Below, one piece after another: positions 11,588 to 24,062 of a stretch of 64,000 nt of DNA. The notes beneath the pieces are model-generated. The model did no database searches. It was not told where the DNA came from and saw only the letters and a program-made list of their open reading frames with translations. Location of the stretch: contig JAGFNQ010000848.1 in NCBI GenBank assembly GCA_024364735.1, forward strand, positions 226,930 to 290,929, in the 5' to 3' direction. Source of the DNA: Boesenbergia rotunda. Taxonomy: Eukaryota; Streptophyta; Magnoliopsida; Zingiberales; Zingiberaceae. The translations under genes were made by a program, and so were the position numbers. The first letter of the stretch is position 1; the number at the start of each line of letters is the position of its first letter.

Positions 11588-12780
11588 CACACCCCTTAGC
11601 TCATCTCCTAGTCCGGACGCATGTCGACTCATGCTCTTTGGGATTTAGCCGACCGAGTGTCTAGATTCTCGCCTCTGAGCGAGTTATAAGTGGGCATGCT
11701 CCCACACACCCCTCGGCTATGCTCCTAGTCTGGTCGCGTGGCGACCCACGCTCCCAGGGATTTAGCTGACTGAGTGTCCAGACTCTCACCACTGAGCGAG
11801 TTATAAGTGGGCATGCTCCCACGCACCCCTTGGATTGGCTCCCGGTCTGGACGCGTGGCAACCCACACTCCTTGGGATTTAGCCGACCGAGTGTCCAGAC
11901 TCTCGCCTTTGAGCGAGTTATAAGTGGGCATGCTCCCACGCATCCCTCAGCTCAGCTCCCGGTTCGGACGCGTGGTGACCCACGCTCCTTGGGATTTAGC
12001 CGACCGAGTGTCCAGACTCTCGCCTCTGAGCGAGTTATAAGTGGGCATGCTCCCACGCACCCCTCGGTTCGGCTCCCGGTCCGAACGCGTGGCGACCTAC
12101 TCTCCCAGGGATTTAGCCGACCGTGTGTCCAAACTCTCACCTCAGAGCGAGTTATGAGTGGGCATGCTCCCATGCACCCCTTGGCTCGGTTTCCGGTCCG
12201 GACGCGTGGTGACCCACGTTCTCTGGGATTTAGCCGGCCGAATGACCAGACTCTAGCCTTTGAGTGAGTTATAAGTGGGCATGCTCCCACGCACCCCTCA
12301 GCTCGGCTCCCGGTCCGGACGCGTGGCGACCCACGCTCCCTGGGATTTAACCGACCGAGTGTCCAGACTCTCGCCTTTGAGCTAGTTATAAGTGGGCACG
12401 CCCCCACGTATCGCTTGGTTCGGCTCCCCGACCGGACATGTGGCGACCCACGCTCCCCGGTATCAAGCCGACCTAGCATCCAAACTCTAAGCCTTCTAAG
12501 CAAACAATGATATACTTGGCCTGGCTCCCTGACCGGACGCGTTGCGACCCACGCTCCCCAGGGTCAAGCCGACCAAGTGCATAAACCTCACCTCTTGAGC
12601 GAGCAATTCTATGTGGGGCTTGGGCTCCTTCAGCAGGCGCGTAGCGGCCCACGTTCCTCAGAAGTTCCCTGACTGATTGTGCAAGCTCTTACCTTTCGAG
12701 AAAGCAACGTTATACTTGACTTGGTCAAATGCATGGTGATCCACGTTCCTTAAACGTAATCCGACCGAGCATACTTAGCC
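11588..12780. repeat. TAT1 117-bp tandem array, about 8 good units plus diverged ones
   Basis: Unit starts fall near 11592, 11709, 11827, 11945, 12061, 12177, 12295 and 12412, then diverged units to 12780. Each holds TTTAGCCGACCGAGTGTCCA and GAGTTATAAGTGGGCATGC. Because 117 is a multiple of 3, both strands stay open (11830..12267 plus; 11952..12503 minus). Those ORFs look like by-products of repetition. Confidence 0.85.
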
Positions 12781-12969
12781 CCCCGAGCGGGTATACAGCG
12801 TAAAGGCTCGTCCCGAGCCTTCACTTAAGTGAGTTTTGAGTTCTTTGACCGGGATAGTTATTAAATTGACCGAGTCGACCTCACAAAGAGCGGAATAAGG
12901 TGTGGACTCGAGTATTTGTCCGGGCCACCAAGACTCAGACACAGAAAGAAGTAAAATTGCAATATTGAG

Positions 12970-12975
12970 TTTATT
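12970..12975 (-). terminator. Poly(A) signal of the TAT1 antisense gene
   Basis: AATAAA on the minus strand just after the last coding-like segment (near 13020), followed by a T/A-rich stretch. Confidence 0.45.
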
Positions 12976-13019
12976 AAAAAAATAAGGCAAAGCCTCTACA
13001 AGGGAAACAAAAAGCCCGA

Positions 13020-15025
13020 CCCTCACTTAAAGGGTCGAAATACCTCCTTTGCCATCTGCTGGGTCGACCGGCCAACTTGACAGTGCTAACCGGGAGGTCG
13101 AGCGGAAGGTGCCCTCCATTCTTAAGCTGCTCAAATGTGCTGAGCATTTGTTGCTTGAGCAGGGGTCATAACTGTTGGGATAGCTCGCGGCTGAATTTCA
13201 TAGAGTTAAGGAATTCAACCCACCGAGCATCCCACTGAGCTGCCTCGCCCGTCTTGTATGCCCGAAGCTCTTCGAGCACGGACTGGGCAGCCTCCCAGGC
13301 AGACTACTACCCTCGGAGTTGGCTCAGCTCCTCCGCTTGGGCATTGAGCTCTGCGTCCTGACTAGCCAGCTGAGTTGCCAGGGAGTCGGTCTTCTCAGCC
13401 TGGGCGGACAACTCCTGCACTTTGGTCGCCAGCTCAGAGTGCACGGACTCATAGGATCAGGTCACCTCGTTGAGCTCGGCCTGCACCTTCTTCAACTCCT
13501 CTTGTGCCTTACCCTTGAGAGCGCAGGCCTTGCTCTCTGTGTGCTCGACTTGGGAGCCTCGGAGGAGTGCATGGGCGACCACCATATCCACCGAGGCGAT
13601 CTGAGACTGGGAGACCTCTAGTTGCTCCTCCGAATGGGTCAGTCGGTCTTGTAGAGCAATGACCTCTGCCCTTAGGTCGTTGAGGGCGGCTTCATCGGAG
13701 ACCAGCTGGGTATGCCGGAGTCAAGCCTCCAGGTTCACCACCCATCGCTCGGTCTGTAGTTGGGCCTTGGAGTGGGCCAGCATTGTCATGGACATGCTGT
13801 AGCATGTGCCCCAAAGCTGGAAAACACAAAGCATGTCTTCTGTACCAAGTTAAGGAAAACATAAGAAAAAGATACGCTTAACCGACATACCTGAGTGGCC
13901 TCTGGCATGAATGTGTTTGCCCTGATGTTCAAGCCTCGGTAGTTACAGCCCTGGAGGCCTTTGACAAAATGGTCTGTGAGCGGTCCATAGAGATGGATCT
14001 CTTGGGACCGCTCGGGTGCGCTTCCGCTCAGTACCTCCAAGCTTATGGAGGGGTCGGCATGCGATGGCAGTAGGAGGTGCATGGGGGGGGTGCTCAAACT
14101 GATCCTTCGAATGTGGGGAGCCGAGTCCCCTGGCGACTCCCGAGTCAGAGCCAATGGTGGTGCAGAAGGTCCAGCCGCTGACTTCTTCTTCTTTCTGGGG
14201 TTGAGAGCTAGTGGATGCCCTAGCAGGGTTGGCGGTCGGTGGCGCAGGCTCGGATATGGGGCCCCGCCCCCATCGGCGTCTCAAGATAAGAGGCTGGTCC
14301 ACTAGGTCCGCTGGCTCCGGGTCGGCGGTTGGCGCAACTGCGGAGTCGCAGGAGGGCGACAATTGCATAAGAGCTGGGGCAAGCAGATTCGCCTCCCTTT
14401 GGGACCGTTGCTCGACAACGCGTGCTTCCAGCTCGGCATTGACTAAGCTGAACCCCTCCTCCAGGGTCGCTACGAGCATCATGGTAGTTGCAAAATTAGC
14501 AAAGTCTTAGTTAGCATTAAAATGTCGCAAGGGAAGACAGAACCACTTACCAAATGAAGTAAGCCAGGGCCGGGGGGGGGGGGGGGCGGGTCGACACCGG
14601 GCTGAGGCCAAAGGTGTAGAGGATCTCCTCCCTCAGTAGGGCTACAACATGAAACCGCCGACCGCCGACCATCGAGCTTGGACACGACCGACTGGTAGGC
14701 GGGGGAGGAGCGATAGTCCTTGGGGAGAGGAGGGGAAGGGGGTAAGTCCTCGACCCAAGAGGTAGGCCAGCTTGGGGTTGGGATGGTATTGATGAAGAAG
14801 AAGCGTTCCTTCCAACATTTGTTAGAGGAAGGAAGTTTAGCCAAGAAAGACGTTTTAGCTTGGGCTTGAAAGAAAAAATTGCCCGGCTCTTATTTTTTAG
14901 GATAGAAGAAATAGTGAAAGATTTCCGGTCGGAGTGGGATCTAGTACAGTGAAAAAATGACAACCGAGCCGAACATCAGTCAGATGGCGTTCGGGGCCAA
15001 TTGGGACAAGGGTATTTGAAAGTAA
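13020..15025 (-). pseudogene. TAT1 antisense gene, middle and C-terminal part
   Basis: Read on the minus strand, it continues the N-terminal part at 23711..24062 across the ANG1 insertion. Near 14880..15020 the pieces resemble the plant family annotated as putative gypsy-type transposon / transposase (Pfam Transposase_28, to be confirmed), with the pattern IPLSQLAPN and FHYFFYPKK. A Pro/Ser-rich linker follows (14000..14480), then a long coiled coil (13200..13780, Leu/Glu/Gln/Ala-rich). Several stops and frameshifts break it. Canonical splice signals are visible: GTATGT at 13890 with TTTTCCAG at 13817 (74-bp intron) and GTAAGT at 14550. Function unknown; the family is known only from plant mobile elements. 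Confidence 0.6.
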
Positions 15026-16688
15026 TGTTAGTAGGAGCCCTAGAGCCAATTATGTGATGATTGACTAGGGACATTTTGTATCATATTCTATCATTAATAA
15101 AGGCATTTTGGTTATTATACTTACTTTGTATTCTGTGTCGAATAACTAAGTATAATAATATCCTTGTGTAGTGGGTTCTTATCTACAATATATCGATTGG
15201 TTGAATCGATAGTAAGATGATATAGAGAATACTACACTAAATCATTCCTAGTCAAACATTAATATTCAAGGACAATATTAATGCATGGAGACTAGCATGT
15301 ATGTCAATTGATGACTTGAGCTCACTAGTCATGGATATGTGATATCAAGTTGACACATGGGTATACATTAGAGAATGTGTACTCAATTGACTCGCCATGA
15401 GAAAGTTTCATAGATTGTCATATGAGTGTCATAAACTTTTTCATGTGACCATTAGTATGAATAGTCCTTAGACCTGAAGTCACTACGGTTCTCTACATAA
15501 GGAGTTATGTACTTTGGTATCGTCAAACGTCACCCATAACAGGGTGGACTATAAAGGCGATCACTGGGTATGTAATGAATTATGTGGAGGGATGTGGGTG
15601 ATGTAGATGGGATCTATCCCTCTCATATGACGGGAGTGATATCTGTGGGCCCCTTGATCGAGTACTACTACTAAAACACATGTCCATGCTCAAATGAGTC
15701 AATATGAGATATTGAACTCATTTGTTTGAGTGAGTCTACTCGAGGATCAAGAAACACAAGATTGATTGAGGATGACACTGTCTATGCCTCATTGGTCAAT
15801 CTAGATATCGAGGATAGAAGGACAAGGTCATACATTGCCATAGTCACGAAGGTTAAGTCGGATCTCGACTTTCTTGTTACTTGGGTAGCATTGATGCATT
15901 GCTAGATGCCGCTCATTGCTTTTGTGTCTAAATTGGTTTAGACACATTGCCACCGTTACGAGAGCCTATTGGGTCACATACTAAGGACACGATGCTTCGG
16001 AGATTAATTGATCTTGGTTTGGCTAAGATTTAATCGGAATTGGATTAATTGAGTTAGACTCAAGTGAATCCAATTGGATTATGGATTGAGATCTAATTTG
16101 AGTTAAACTTTTTTAGATTAGACTCAACCACATTTGGATAAAATATTAATTCATTAAAATGTTTAATGAATTAATAAGAGAGGAAGATGGAGAGTTTCTC
16201 ACCATTAGAGTGTTACATGAAAAGTTAGAGAGTTACATTAAAATGTTTAATGAAGGGAAGTTTAAAAGGCAAAAAAAAAACTCCTCATGATATGAGTATA
16301 AAAGAGTTTTTCCCTTGTCATTTGGATGACAACTTGTTATTTTCTTTCCCCTCTTCCTTCTCTTCTCCATCTTGGTCGAAACCCACATCTTGGGTTCTTG
16401 GTGTTTTGTGAACTACCTCAAGTTGCTAGCACAACTAAGGTAGTTCTTCTCCGAAGTAGAGATATCGTGTTCGTGTGGATACGAATAGAGGCACGAACAC
16501 TTAAACGTGCAAGAGATCCGGCGGCGCGTGGACAAGCGGGATAAACGCAAGGGCACGCTCCAAAGGCATACGCTTTAGATAGATCTATTAGATAGATGAT
16601 TTCGTACGAGTTTTTCTTTCACATGGATCGCTCGAGAGATCTTGTTTCCGTTGCGTTTTTGTGTTTATGTCACCTGAAGATCCCAACA
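15026..16688 (+). repeat. ANG1 5' LTR
   Basis: TGTTAG...CCCAACA, 1663 bp. Contains a TATAAAAG box at 16297. Matches 22041..23705 with about 64 substitutions and a 2-base difference in an A run. Confidence 0.95.
16297..16304 (+). promoter_or_regulatory. TATA box of ANG1 5' LTR
   Basis: TATAAAAG in the context GAGTATAAAAGAG. The same box is at 23313 in the 3' LTR. Confidence 0.7.
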
Positions 16689-16689
16689 G

Positions 16690-16702
16690 TGGTATCAGAG
16701 CC
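16690..16702 (+). other. ANG1 primer binding site
   Basis: TGGTATCAGAGCC, one base after the LTR end, complementary to the 3' end of initiator tRNA-Met. Confidence 0.9.
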
Positions 16703-18051
16703 ACTTGCGAAAAATCGTATGAAGTTTTATGCATTTTTATATGTGATATAGAAGTAGGACAAATTTTTTTCTTTATGGGTTGCTTATAATAGTGTGAATA
16801 TTTTTTCATTACGCAAAAGTTTGTGTTGATCAAACTAAAAGGATATAACATCATCATTCATATGATAGCGTGCTATAGTCTGATCGCTTTTGACAAAATA
16901 TTATAACCTCTGGTGTTAATGTTGATGAAGTTGTGTCAATCTGTTGTGAACAGATTGTGCATTTTTTGTCGCAAGAATGCACCAACGGAGTTTCTACTCT
17001 TGAGCGATTTTATATTGCACTCATAATGAAATTGATGTCCTAGATCTATTGTGTATGATTGATGACATGGTGCATGGTTATGGCCTTGACCCCAATGTGA
17101 TTGGATGAATGTGTGTGTGTATGCATGTTGTAATTCATAATATGGCCTGCGTGTCGTGCCTTGTATCTATTCTTCCTAATTGTAAATTTAGATTTAGACT
17201 CGAATGTAACTCGAGTTTTCCTACATTGTAATGTACAAAAGAGGAATGGAGTGTCCATTGAAGAATGAAGTTACAAGGAAGATGCCAACCACACATGATG
17301 TCCGGAGGATGCTCTTGGAGAAGAAGTTATCTTAGGTTGACCATCGATCTTCTCATTGGCTTGAGAAGATCGTAGTATACTGGCCATAACCATGTCACAT
17401 TTCCTTGCTTATATATTGATATATGCTATGTGTGTGTATGTGATGCATGCTTAGATGTTAATCTTAATTAAGTCAACTCAATATGCCTACCAAGGTTCGG
17501 TACTCATAAACTACCTCGATCATTTGTTGTTGGGTTTGCCAAAGCAAAGCAACACATTTTATCTTGGTAGAGTGCGAGTGGACAATTGTGATGTCCCGCT
17601 ATCGAACTTTGGTTGAGACTTAACTAAGTCACCTCAATTGGATTGAGAAACTTAGAGACATATCCCAAAAGTTGGGAAAATTGGGTAAGAAGAAAATTAT
17701 ACTAAGTCTTGGGCGATTAGCCAAAGCTAACTCAAGATGATGTGTAATGTGAATCTTAACCTTTTTTCAAGAGTTGCATATGATGTAATTGGTTACCTAC
17801 CTAGTTATACTAAGTCTTGGGCGATTAGCCAAAGCTAACTCAAGATGAAGTATAATATGGATCTTGTCCCACATAAATGTAGTCGTTGTTTGGTTTAGAG
17901 CTAGTAGTGTGGGCAAAATGAGTTTGCCTACATCCATGACTAGCCCCTACAAAAACTCTACAATTAAGTGGGAGTATCATTTAATTAAAGGCCTAATTAA
18001 ATGATGTAGATATGATACTTATTTCTGCATGTTGTGTTGTTGTAGATCACC
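16703..18051 (+). other. ANG1 untranslated leader
   Basis: About 1.35 kb without a credible gene between primer site and gag. A 44-base phrase (TACTAAGTCTTGGGCGATTA...) occurs at 17697..17740 and again at 17815..17858. Several upstream ATGs are present. Confidence 0.7.
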
Positions 18052-21000
18052 ATGTCATCTAATATGTCGAATACTCTCTCTCTGCGATATGTCCTTGAGA
18101 AGGACAAGCTCAACGGAGCTAATTTCATGGACTGGTACAGGAATTTGAGGATAGTCCTCAAACAAGAATGTAAACTGTACGTTCTAGAGCAACCCCTTCC
18201 AGAAGCACCCGTTGCTACCGCCACCCGTGCTGAAAAGGATGCTTACAAGAAGCATCAAGATGATGTAATTGATGTATCATGCCTTATGCTTGCCACCATG
18301 AACTCTGAGCTTCAGAAGCAACACGAGAACATGAATGCACATGATATGGTTGAGCATCTGAAACAACTATATCAAGGGCAAGCTAGGCACGAGCGGTTTG
18401 AGGTTTCCAAAGCCCTATTTGCATGCAAGATGCAAGAGGGAACTCCTGTAGGGACACACGTACTCAAGATGATTGGGTATGTGGAGAACCTTGAAAGACT
18501 AGGGTTCCCACTGGGCCAAGAATTGGCAACAGACCTTATCCTGCAATCGTTGCCGGAGGGTTATAATCAATTTGTCATGAACTACAACATGAATGAAATT
18601 GATAAACCTGTGCCTGAGATGCTCAGCATGTTGAGAACTGCTGAGCCCAATCTCAAGAAAGCCAAGACCAGTAATGTACTGATGGTTAATAAGGGCAAAG
18701 GCAAATGGAAGCCTAAAGGCAAGGGTAAGACCCAAGCCAAAGGCAAGGCCAATTCTACTACATCCAAGGCCAAAGGCAAAGTGCCTAAGGAAGGGACCTG
18801 CTTCCATTGTGGTGAGACCGGACATTGGAAGAGGAATTGTAAACTCTACCTGGAGGAAGCAAAGAAGAAAAGAAGTGAGACTTCTGCCTCAGGTATCTTT
18901 GTTATAGAAGTCAATCTATCTATCTCTTCTTCTTGGGTATTAGATACTGGATGTGCTTCTCACATTTGTACTAATGTGCAGGGCCTTCAAAGAGCTAGAT
19001 CATTGACCAAGGGCGAAGTGGACCTACGAGTAGGCAATGGAGCAAGAGTTGCTGCTATTGCTGTACGAACATATTTCTTGTCTTTGCCCACTGGGCTTAT
19101 CCTAGAACTAGAAGAGTGCTTTTATGTACCTGCATTAACCAAGAACATTATTTCAGTATCTTGTTTGGACAAGAAAGGTTTTTCATTTATCATAAAGGAC
19201 AAGTGTTGTTCTATAATGCTAAATGACATGTTCTATTGTAAAGCACCACTGATAAATGGACTCTATCTTCTAGATCTAGAGAACCCAATCTATAACATAA
19301 ATACCAAACGGTTCAAACCAAATGATTTGAACCAAGCATATCTCTGGCATTGTCGCTTAGGGCATATAAATGAGAGTCGCATATCTCAGCTCCATAAGGA
19401 TGGATTATTGGACTCATTTGATTTTGAATCATATGAGACATGTGAATCTTGTCTTTTAGGCAAGATGACCAAGACTTCATTTAGTGGACACGGCGAAAGA
19501 GCGACAGAGTTGTTAGGACTCATACATACTGATGTATGTGGCCCTTTCAATGTCGCAACTAGAGGAAGATATCAGTACTTCATCACTTTCACTGATGATA
19601 TCAGTAGATATGGCTATGTCTATCTCATGAAACACAAGTCTGAATCCTTTGAAAAGTTTAAAGAATTCAAGAGTGAAGTATAAAACCAACTTGGCAAAAG
19701 TATTAAGATGTTTCAATTAGATCGAGGTGGTGAATACCTTAGCCAAGAGTTTCGTGACCATCTAGCAGAGTGTGGGATCATATCCCAACTCACTCCACCC
19801 GGAACACCACAATGGAATGGTGTGTCCGAGCGGAGAAATCGTACTCTATTAGATATGGTACGATCGATGATGAGTCAGACAGATCTTCCTACTTCCTTCT
19901 GGGGTTTCGCTCTAGAGATGGCTCTTTTCACACTTAACCGAGCTCCATTAAAAGCTGTTATAAAGACACCATATATGATATGGACTGGGAGGAGTCCCAC
20001 GATGTCTTTTATAAGGATTTGGGGTTGTGAGGCTTACGTTCGACGTCAAGTCTTAAATAAACTAGGACCCAAATATGATAAGTGCTATTTTGTAGGATAT
20101 CCCAAGGAAACAAAGGGATATTACTTTTACAATCCCACACATGGCAAAGTGTTTGTCGCTAGAAATGGTGTCTTTTTAGAAAAAGAGTTTATTTCTAGAA
20201 GAATTAGTGGGAGTAAAATCCATCATGAAGAAGTTCAAGATGCAGATAGCACTGAGGCCTTAATGGACATAGAACAGGCACCACAAGATGTTGTGGATCA
20301 TGAGGTTGTTATACAAGAAGTTGTGGAACAACAAGCTGTTCAAGTAGACCAACCTCCTCGCAGATCTGATAGGATACGTCGTCAGCCTGAGAGATACTCT
20401 TTTCTCTTGTCTGACCATGATGATGTGACGCTCATTGAGTTGAATGAGCCTACATCCTATCAAGAAGCTATGATGAGCCCAGATTCTGAGAAATGGCTAG
20501 GAGCCATGAGGTCCGAAATGGAATCCATGTACACTATCCAAGTATGGACTTTGGTTGATCCACCTGAGGGGATTAAACCCATTGGGTGTAAGTGGGTCTT
20601 TAGAAGAAAGACTGACATGGATGGACTCATGCATACCTATAAAGGGCGATTGGTAGCTAAAGGTTTCAAGCAAATTCATGGTATTGACTATGATGAAACC
20701 TTTTCACCAGTTGCGATGCTTAAGTCTATTCAAATCATGCTTGCTATTGCAGCTTACCATGATTACGAGATCTGGCAGATGGATGCCAAAACTGCATTCC
20801 TAAATGGGAATCTACTCGAGGATGTGTACATGACACAACTTGAGGGTTTTGTAGATCCAGAGCATGCTGGAAAGGTATGTAAGTTGCAAAGGTCTATTTA
20901 TGGGATAAAGCAAGCTTCTCGAAGCTGGAATCTTCGATTCGATGATGCAATCAAAGCGTTTGGTTTTATCAAGAATGAAGATGAACCCTGTGTCTATAAG

Positions 21001-22026
21001 AAGGTTAGTGGGAGCACAGTTATCATCCTGATTTTGTATGTAGATGACATACTCCTCATTAGGAATGATATCCCTTCACTACAGTCTGTGAAGACGTGGC
21101 TAAGGAATTGTTTCTCAATGAAAGACTTAGGTGAAGCAGCCTATATCCTAGGCATCAAGATCTATAGAGATAGATCTAAGAGATTGCTTGGCTTAAGTCA
21201 GAGTACATATATTGACAAGGTACTTAATCATTTTGTCATGCAAAATTCCAAGAAGGGATTTCTGCCAATGTCACATGGTGTGAGTCTTTCGAAGACTCAA
21301 GGTCCCTCTTCCAAGGAGGAGAGAGATCGTATGGATCAGATCCCTTATGCATCCGCTATAGGGTCTATCATGTACGCCATGCTTTGTACTCGACCAGATG
21401 TCTCGTATGCTCTAAGCATGACGAGCAGGTACCAGTCAGATCCAGGTGAAAGCCACTGGGCATCTGTCAAGAATATTCTTATGTACTTACGAAGGACGAA
21501 AGAATATTTCATGATATTTGGAGGCAATGAGGAGCTAGCTGTAAAGGGTTAAAGTGACGCAAGCTTCCAAACAGATAGGGATGACTATAGATCGCAGTCA
21601 GGATATGTATTTTGCCTGAATGGTGGCGCTGTGAGCTGGAAGAGTTCGAAGCAAGACACAGTCGCAGATTCTACAACAGAGGCCGAGTATATTGTCGCGT
21701 CTGAGGCGGCAAAAGAGGCTGTTTGGATTCGAAAGTTCATTACAGAGCTTGGTGTGGTTCCTAGCATAGCAGACCCGATAGACCTCTATTGTGACAACAA
21801 TGGGGCTATTGCGCAGGCTAAGGAACCTCGCTCTCACCAGCGGACCAAACACATACTACGGCGCTTCCATCTCATTCGAGAGATCATCGATAGAGGAGAT
21901 GTGAGGATATTCAGAGTACACACTGATTCTAACATCGCAGATCCTTTGACCAAGGCTTTGGCACAAAAGAAGCATGATGGTCATACCAGGTCACTGGGTA
22001 TTAAATACTACAGTGATTGGCACTAG
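18052..22026 (+). pseudogene. ANG1 gag-pol polyprotein with two in-frame stop codons
   Basis: A single frame of 1324 residues, typical copia length, interrupted only by TAA at 19681 and TAA at 21550. Domains in order: copia gag (KLNGANFMDWYRNLRI, residue 20 on); zinc knuckle CFHCGETGHWKRNC (about 250); protease with DTGCASH (about 300); integrase zinc site (HCRLGH...CESC) and catalytic Asp in HTDVCGP, Asp in LDRGGEY and Glu in GVSERRNRT; reverse transcriptase with YVDDILL; RNase H with DSTTEAEY and NIADPLTKAL. The first stop lies in the integrase core just before its second catalytic Asp; the second lies between reverse transcriptase and RNase H. Start chosen at ATG 18052 because MSSNMSNT precedes the gag block. 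Not functional as read, unless stops are bypassed. Confidence 0.93.
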
Positions 22027-22030
22027 TGCT

Positions 22031-22040
22031 AGTGGGAGAT
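22031..22040 (+). other. ANG1 polypurine tract
   Basis: AGTGGGAGAT directly precedes the 3' LTR start TGTTAG. Confidence 0.8.
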
Positions 22041-23705
22041 TGTTAGTAGGAGCCCTAGAGCCAATTATGTGATGATTGACTAGGGACATTTTGTATCATA
22101 TTCTATCATTAATAAAGGCATTTTGGTTATTATTCTTACTTTGTATTCTGTGCCGAATAACTAAGTATAATAATGTCCTTGTGTAGTGGGTTCTTATCTA
22201 TATTATATCGATTGGTTGAATCGATAGTGAGATGATGTAGAGAACACTACACTAAATCATTCCTAGTCAAGCATTAATATTCAAGGACAATATTAATGCA
22301 TGGAGACTAGCATGTAGGTCAATTGATGACTTGAGCTCACTAGTTATGGATATGTGATATCAAGTTGACACATGGGTATACATTAGAGAATGTGTACTGA
22401 ATTGACCCGCAATGAGAAATTTTCATAGATTGTCATATGAGTGTCATAAACTTTCTCATGTGACCATTGGTATGAATAGTCCTTAGACCTGAAGTCACTA
22501 CGGTTCCCTACATAAGGAGTTATGCACTTTGGTATCATCAAACGTCACCCGTAACAGGGTGGAATATAAAGGCGATCACTGGGTATGTAATGAATTATGC
22601 GGAGGGATGTGGGTGATATAAATGGGATTTATCCCTCCCATATGACGGGAGTGATATCTGTGGGCCCCTTGATCGAGTACTACTACTAAAACGCATGACC
22701 ATGCTCAAATGAGTCAATATGAGATATTGAACTCATTTGTTTGAGTGAGTCAACTCGAGCATCAAGAAACACAAAATTGATTGAGGATGACACTGTCTAT
22801 GCCTCATTGGTCAATCTAGATATCGAGGATAGAAGGACAAGGTCATACATTGCCATAGTCACGGAGGTTAAGTTGGATCTCGACTTTCTTGTTACTTGGG
22901 TAGCATTGATGCATTGCTAGATGCCGCTCATTGCTTTTGTGTCTAAATTGGTTTAGACACATTGCCACCGTTACGAGAGCCTATTGGGTCACACACTAAG
23001 GACACGATGCTTCGGAGATTAATTGATCTTGGTTTGGCTAAGATTTAATCGGAATTGGATTAATTGAGTTAGACTCAAGTGAATCCAATTGGATTATGGA
23101 TTGAGATCTAATTTAAGTTAAACACATTTAGATTAGACTCAACCACATTTAGATGAAATATTAATTCATTAAAATGTTTAATGAATTAATAAGAGAGGAA
23201 GATGGAGAGTTTCTCACCATTAGAGTGTTACATGAAAAGTTAGAGAGTTACATTAAAATGTTTAATGAAGGGAAGTTTAATAGGCAAAAAAAAAAAACTC
23301 CTCATTATATGAGTATAAAAGAGTTTTTCCCTTGTCATTTGGATGACAACTTGTCATTTTCTTTCCCCTCTTCCTTCTCTTCTCCATCTTGGCCGAAACC
23401 CACATCTTGGGTTCTTGGTATTTTGTGAACTACCACAAGTTACTAGCACAACTAAGGTAGTTCTTCTCCGAAGTAGAGATATCGTGTTCGTGTGGATATG
23501 AATAGAGGCACGAACACTTGAACGTGCAAGAGATCCGACGGCACTTGGACGAGCGGGATAAACGTAAGGGCATGTTCCAAAGGTATACGCTTTAGATAGA
23601 TCTATTAGATAGATGATTTCGTACGAGTTTTTCTTTTGCATGGATCGCTCGAGGGATCTTGTTTCCACTGTGTTTTTGTGTTTATGTCGCCTGAAGATCC
23701 CAACA
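22041..23705 (+). repeat. ANG1 3' LTR
   Basis: 1665 bp, the partner of 15026..16688. Ends CCCAACA followed by TSD AGTAA. Small ORFs here (for example 23174..23428) are not genes. Confidence 0.95.
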
Positions 23706-23710
23706 AGTAA

Positions 23711-24062
23711 CGACAGTCAGAGGAAATTCATGGATGGATGGGAAGCGGAACCCGGCCGGAAGATGGTCTCGGGACAGAGTTATGAAGCTAAGGGGCGCAC
23801 TTTCAGGACGGTCAGCCGGGTTGGGTAGCTGAAGTCGGTGGTTAGAAGGGATCTGGTAATCTGAGTGAAGTTGGTCTAGGTCATGAGGGTGAAGTTCGGT
23901 CACCATGGTGGTGTACCAAGGCTCGGGATGTGAAGAAGATGAATCCATGAGTCGGGAAAAAGAAAAAGTAAAGAGACTAAACAAGGAAGAAGAGATCACC
24001 AGAGAAGACGAACGCGAGACGCCGGGGGTTGAGGACCGCCGGAACCCTAGCAGAGAAAACAC
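23711..24062 (-). pseudogene. TAT1 antisense gene, N-terminal part
   Basis: The frame opens at ATG 24062, or at the internal Met of MDSSSSHPEPWYTTMVTELH, which looks the more natural start. It reads on to a block with NPADRPESAP and LPAGFRFPSIHEF, the signature of the Transposase_28-type family. It is cut at the ANG1 insertion; TSD AGTAA (23706..23710) encodes part of the protein. The other half is at 13020..15020. A TATA motif lies 63-68 bases upstream on the same strand. Confidence 0.65.

Larger units (their letters stand above)
15026..23705 (+). mobile_element. ANG1: complete Angela-like Ty1/copia retrotransposon
   Basis: 8680 bp, flanked by AGTAA at 15021..15025 and 23706..23710. LTRs of 1663 and 1665 bp start TGTTAGTAGGAG and end GATCCCAACA. 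A Met-initiator-type primer site follows the 5' LTR and a short polypurine tract precedes the 3' LTR. One gag-pol frame (18052..22026) has the copia order protease, integrase, reverse transcriptase, RNase H. I count about 64 substitutions between the LTRs (near 3.8%), mostly transitions. Lineage by LTR size and RNase H sequence is Angela-like; Tork is the alternative. Confidence 0.92.

Noticed and set aside
11830..12503. Overlapping long ORFs on both strands
   Set aside because: By-product of a repeat length divisible by 3.
11588..12780. CRISPR-like array of regular repeats
   Set aside because: Units are contiguous 117-bp tandem repeats without unique spacers, in plant retrotransposon DNA.
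13319..13621. Plus-strand ORF of 100 residues rich in Leu
   Set aside because: Shadow of the antisense coiled-coil segment of the TAT1 gene.
14573..14587. Run of 14-15 G as a structural signal
   Set aside because: Single homopolymer in a decayed gene; may be a sequencing or slippage effect.
18052..22026. Integrated plant pararetrovirus
   Set aside because: Order protease-integrase-RT-RNase H and LTRs are those of Ty1/copia; no movement or coat protein.
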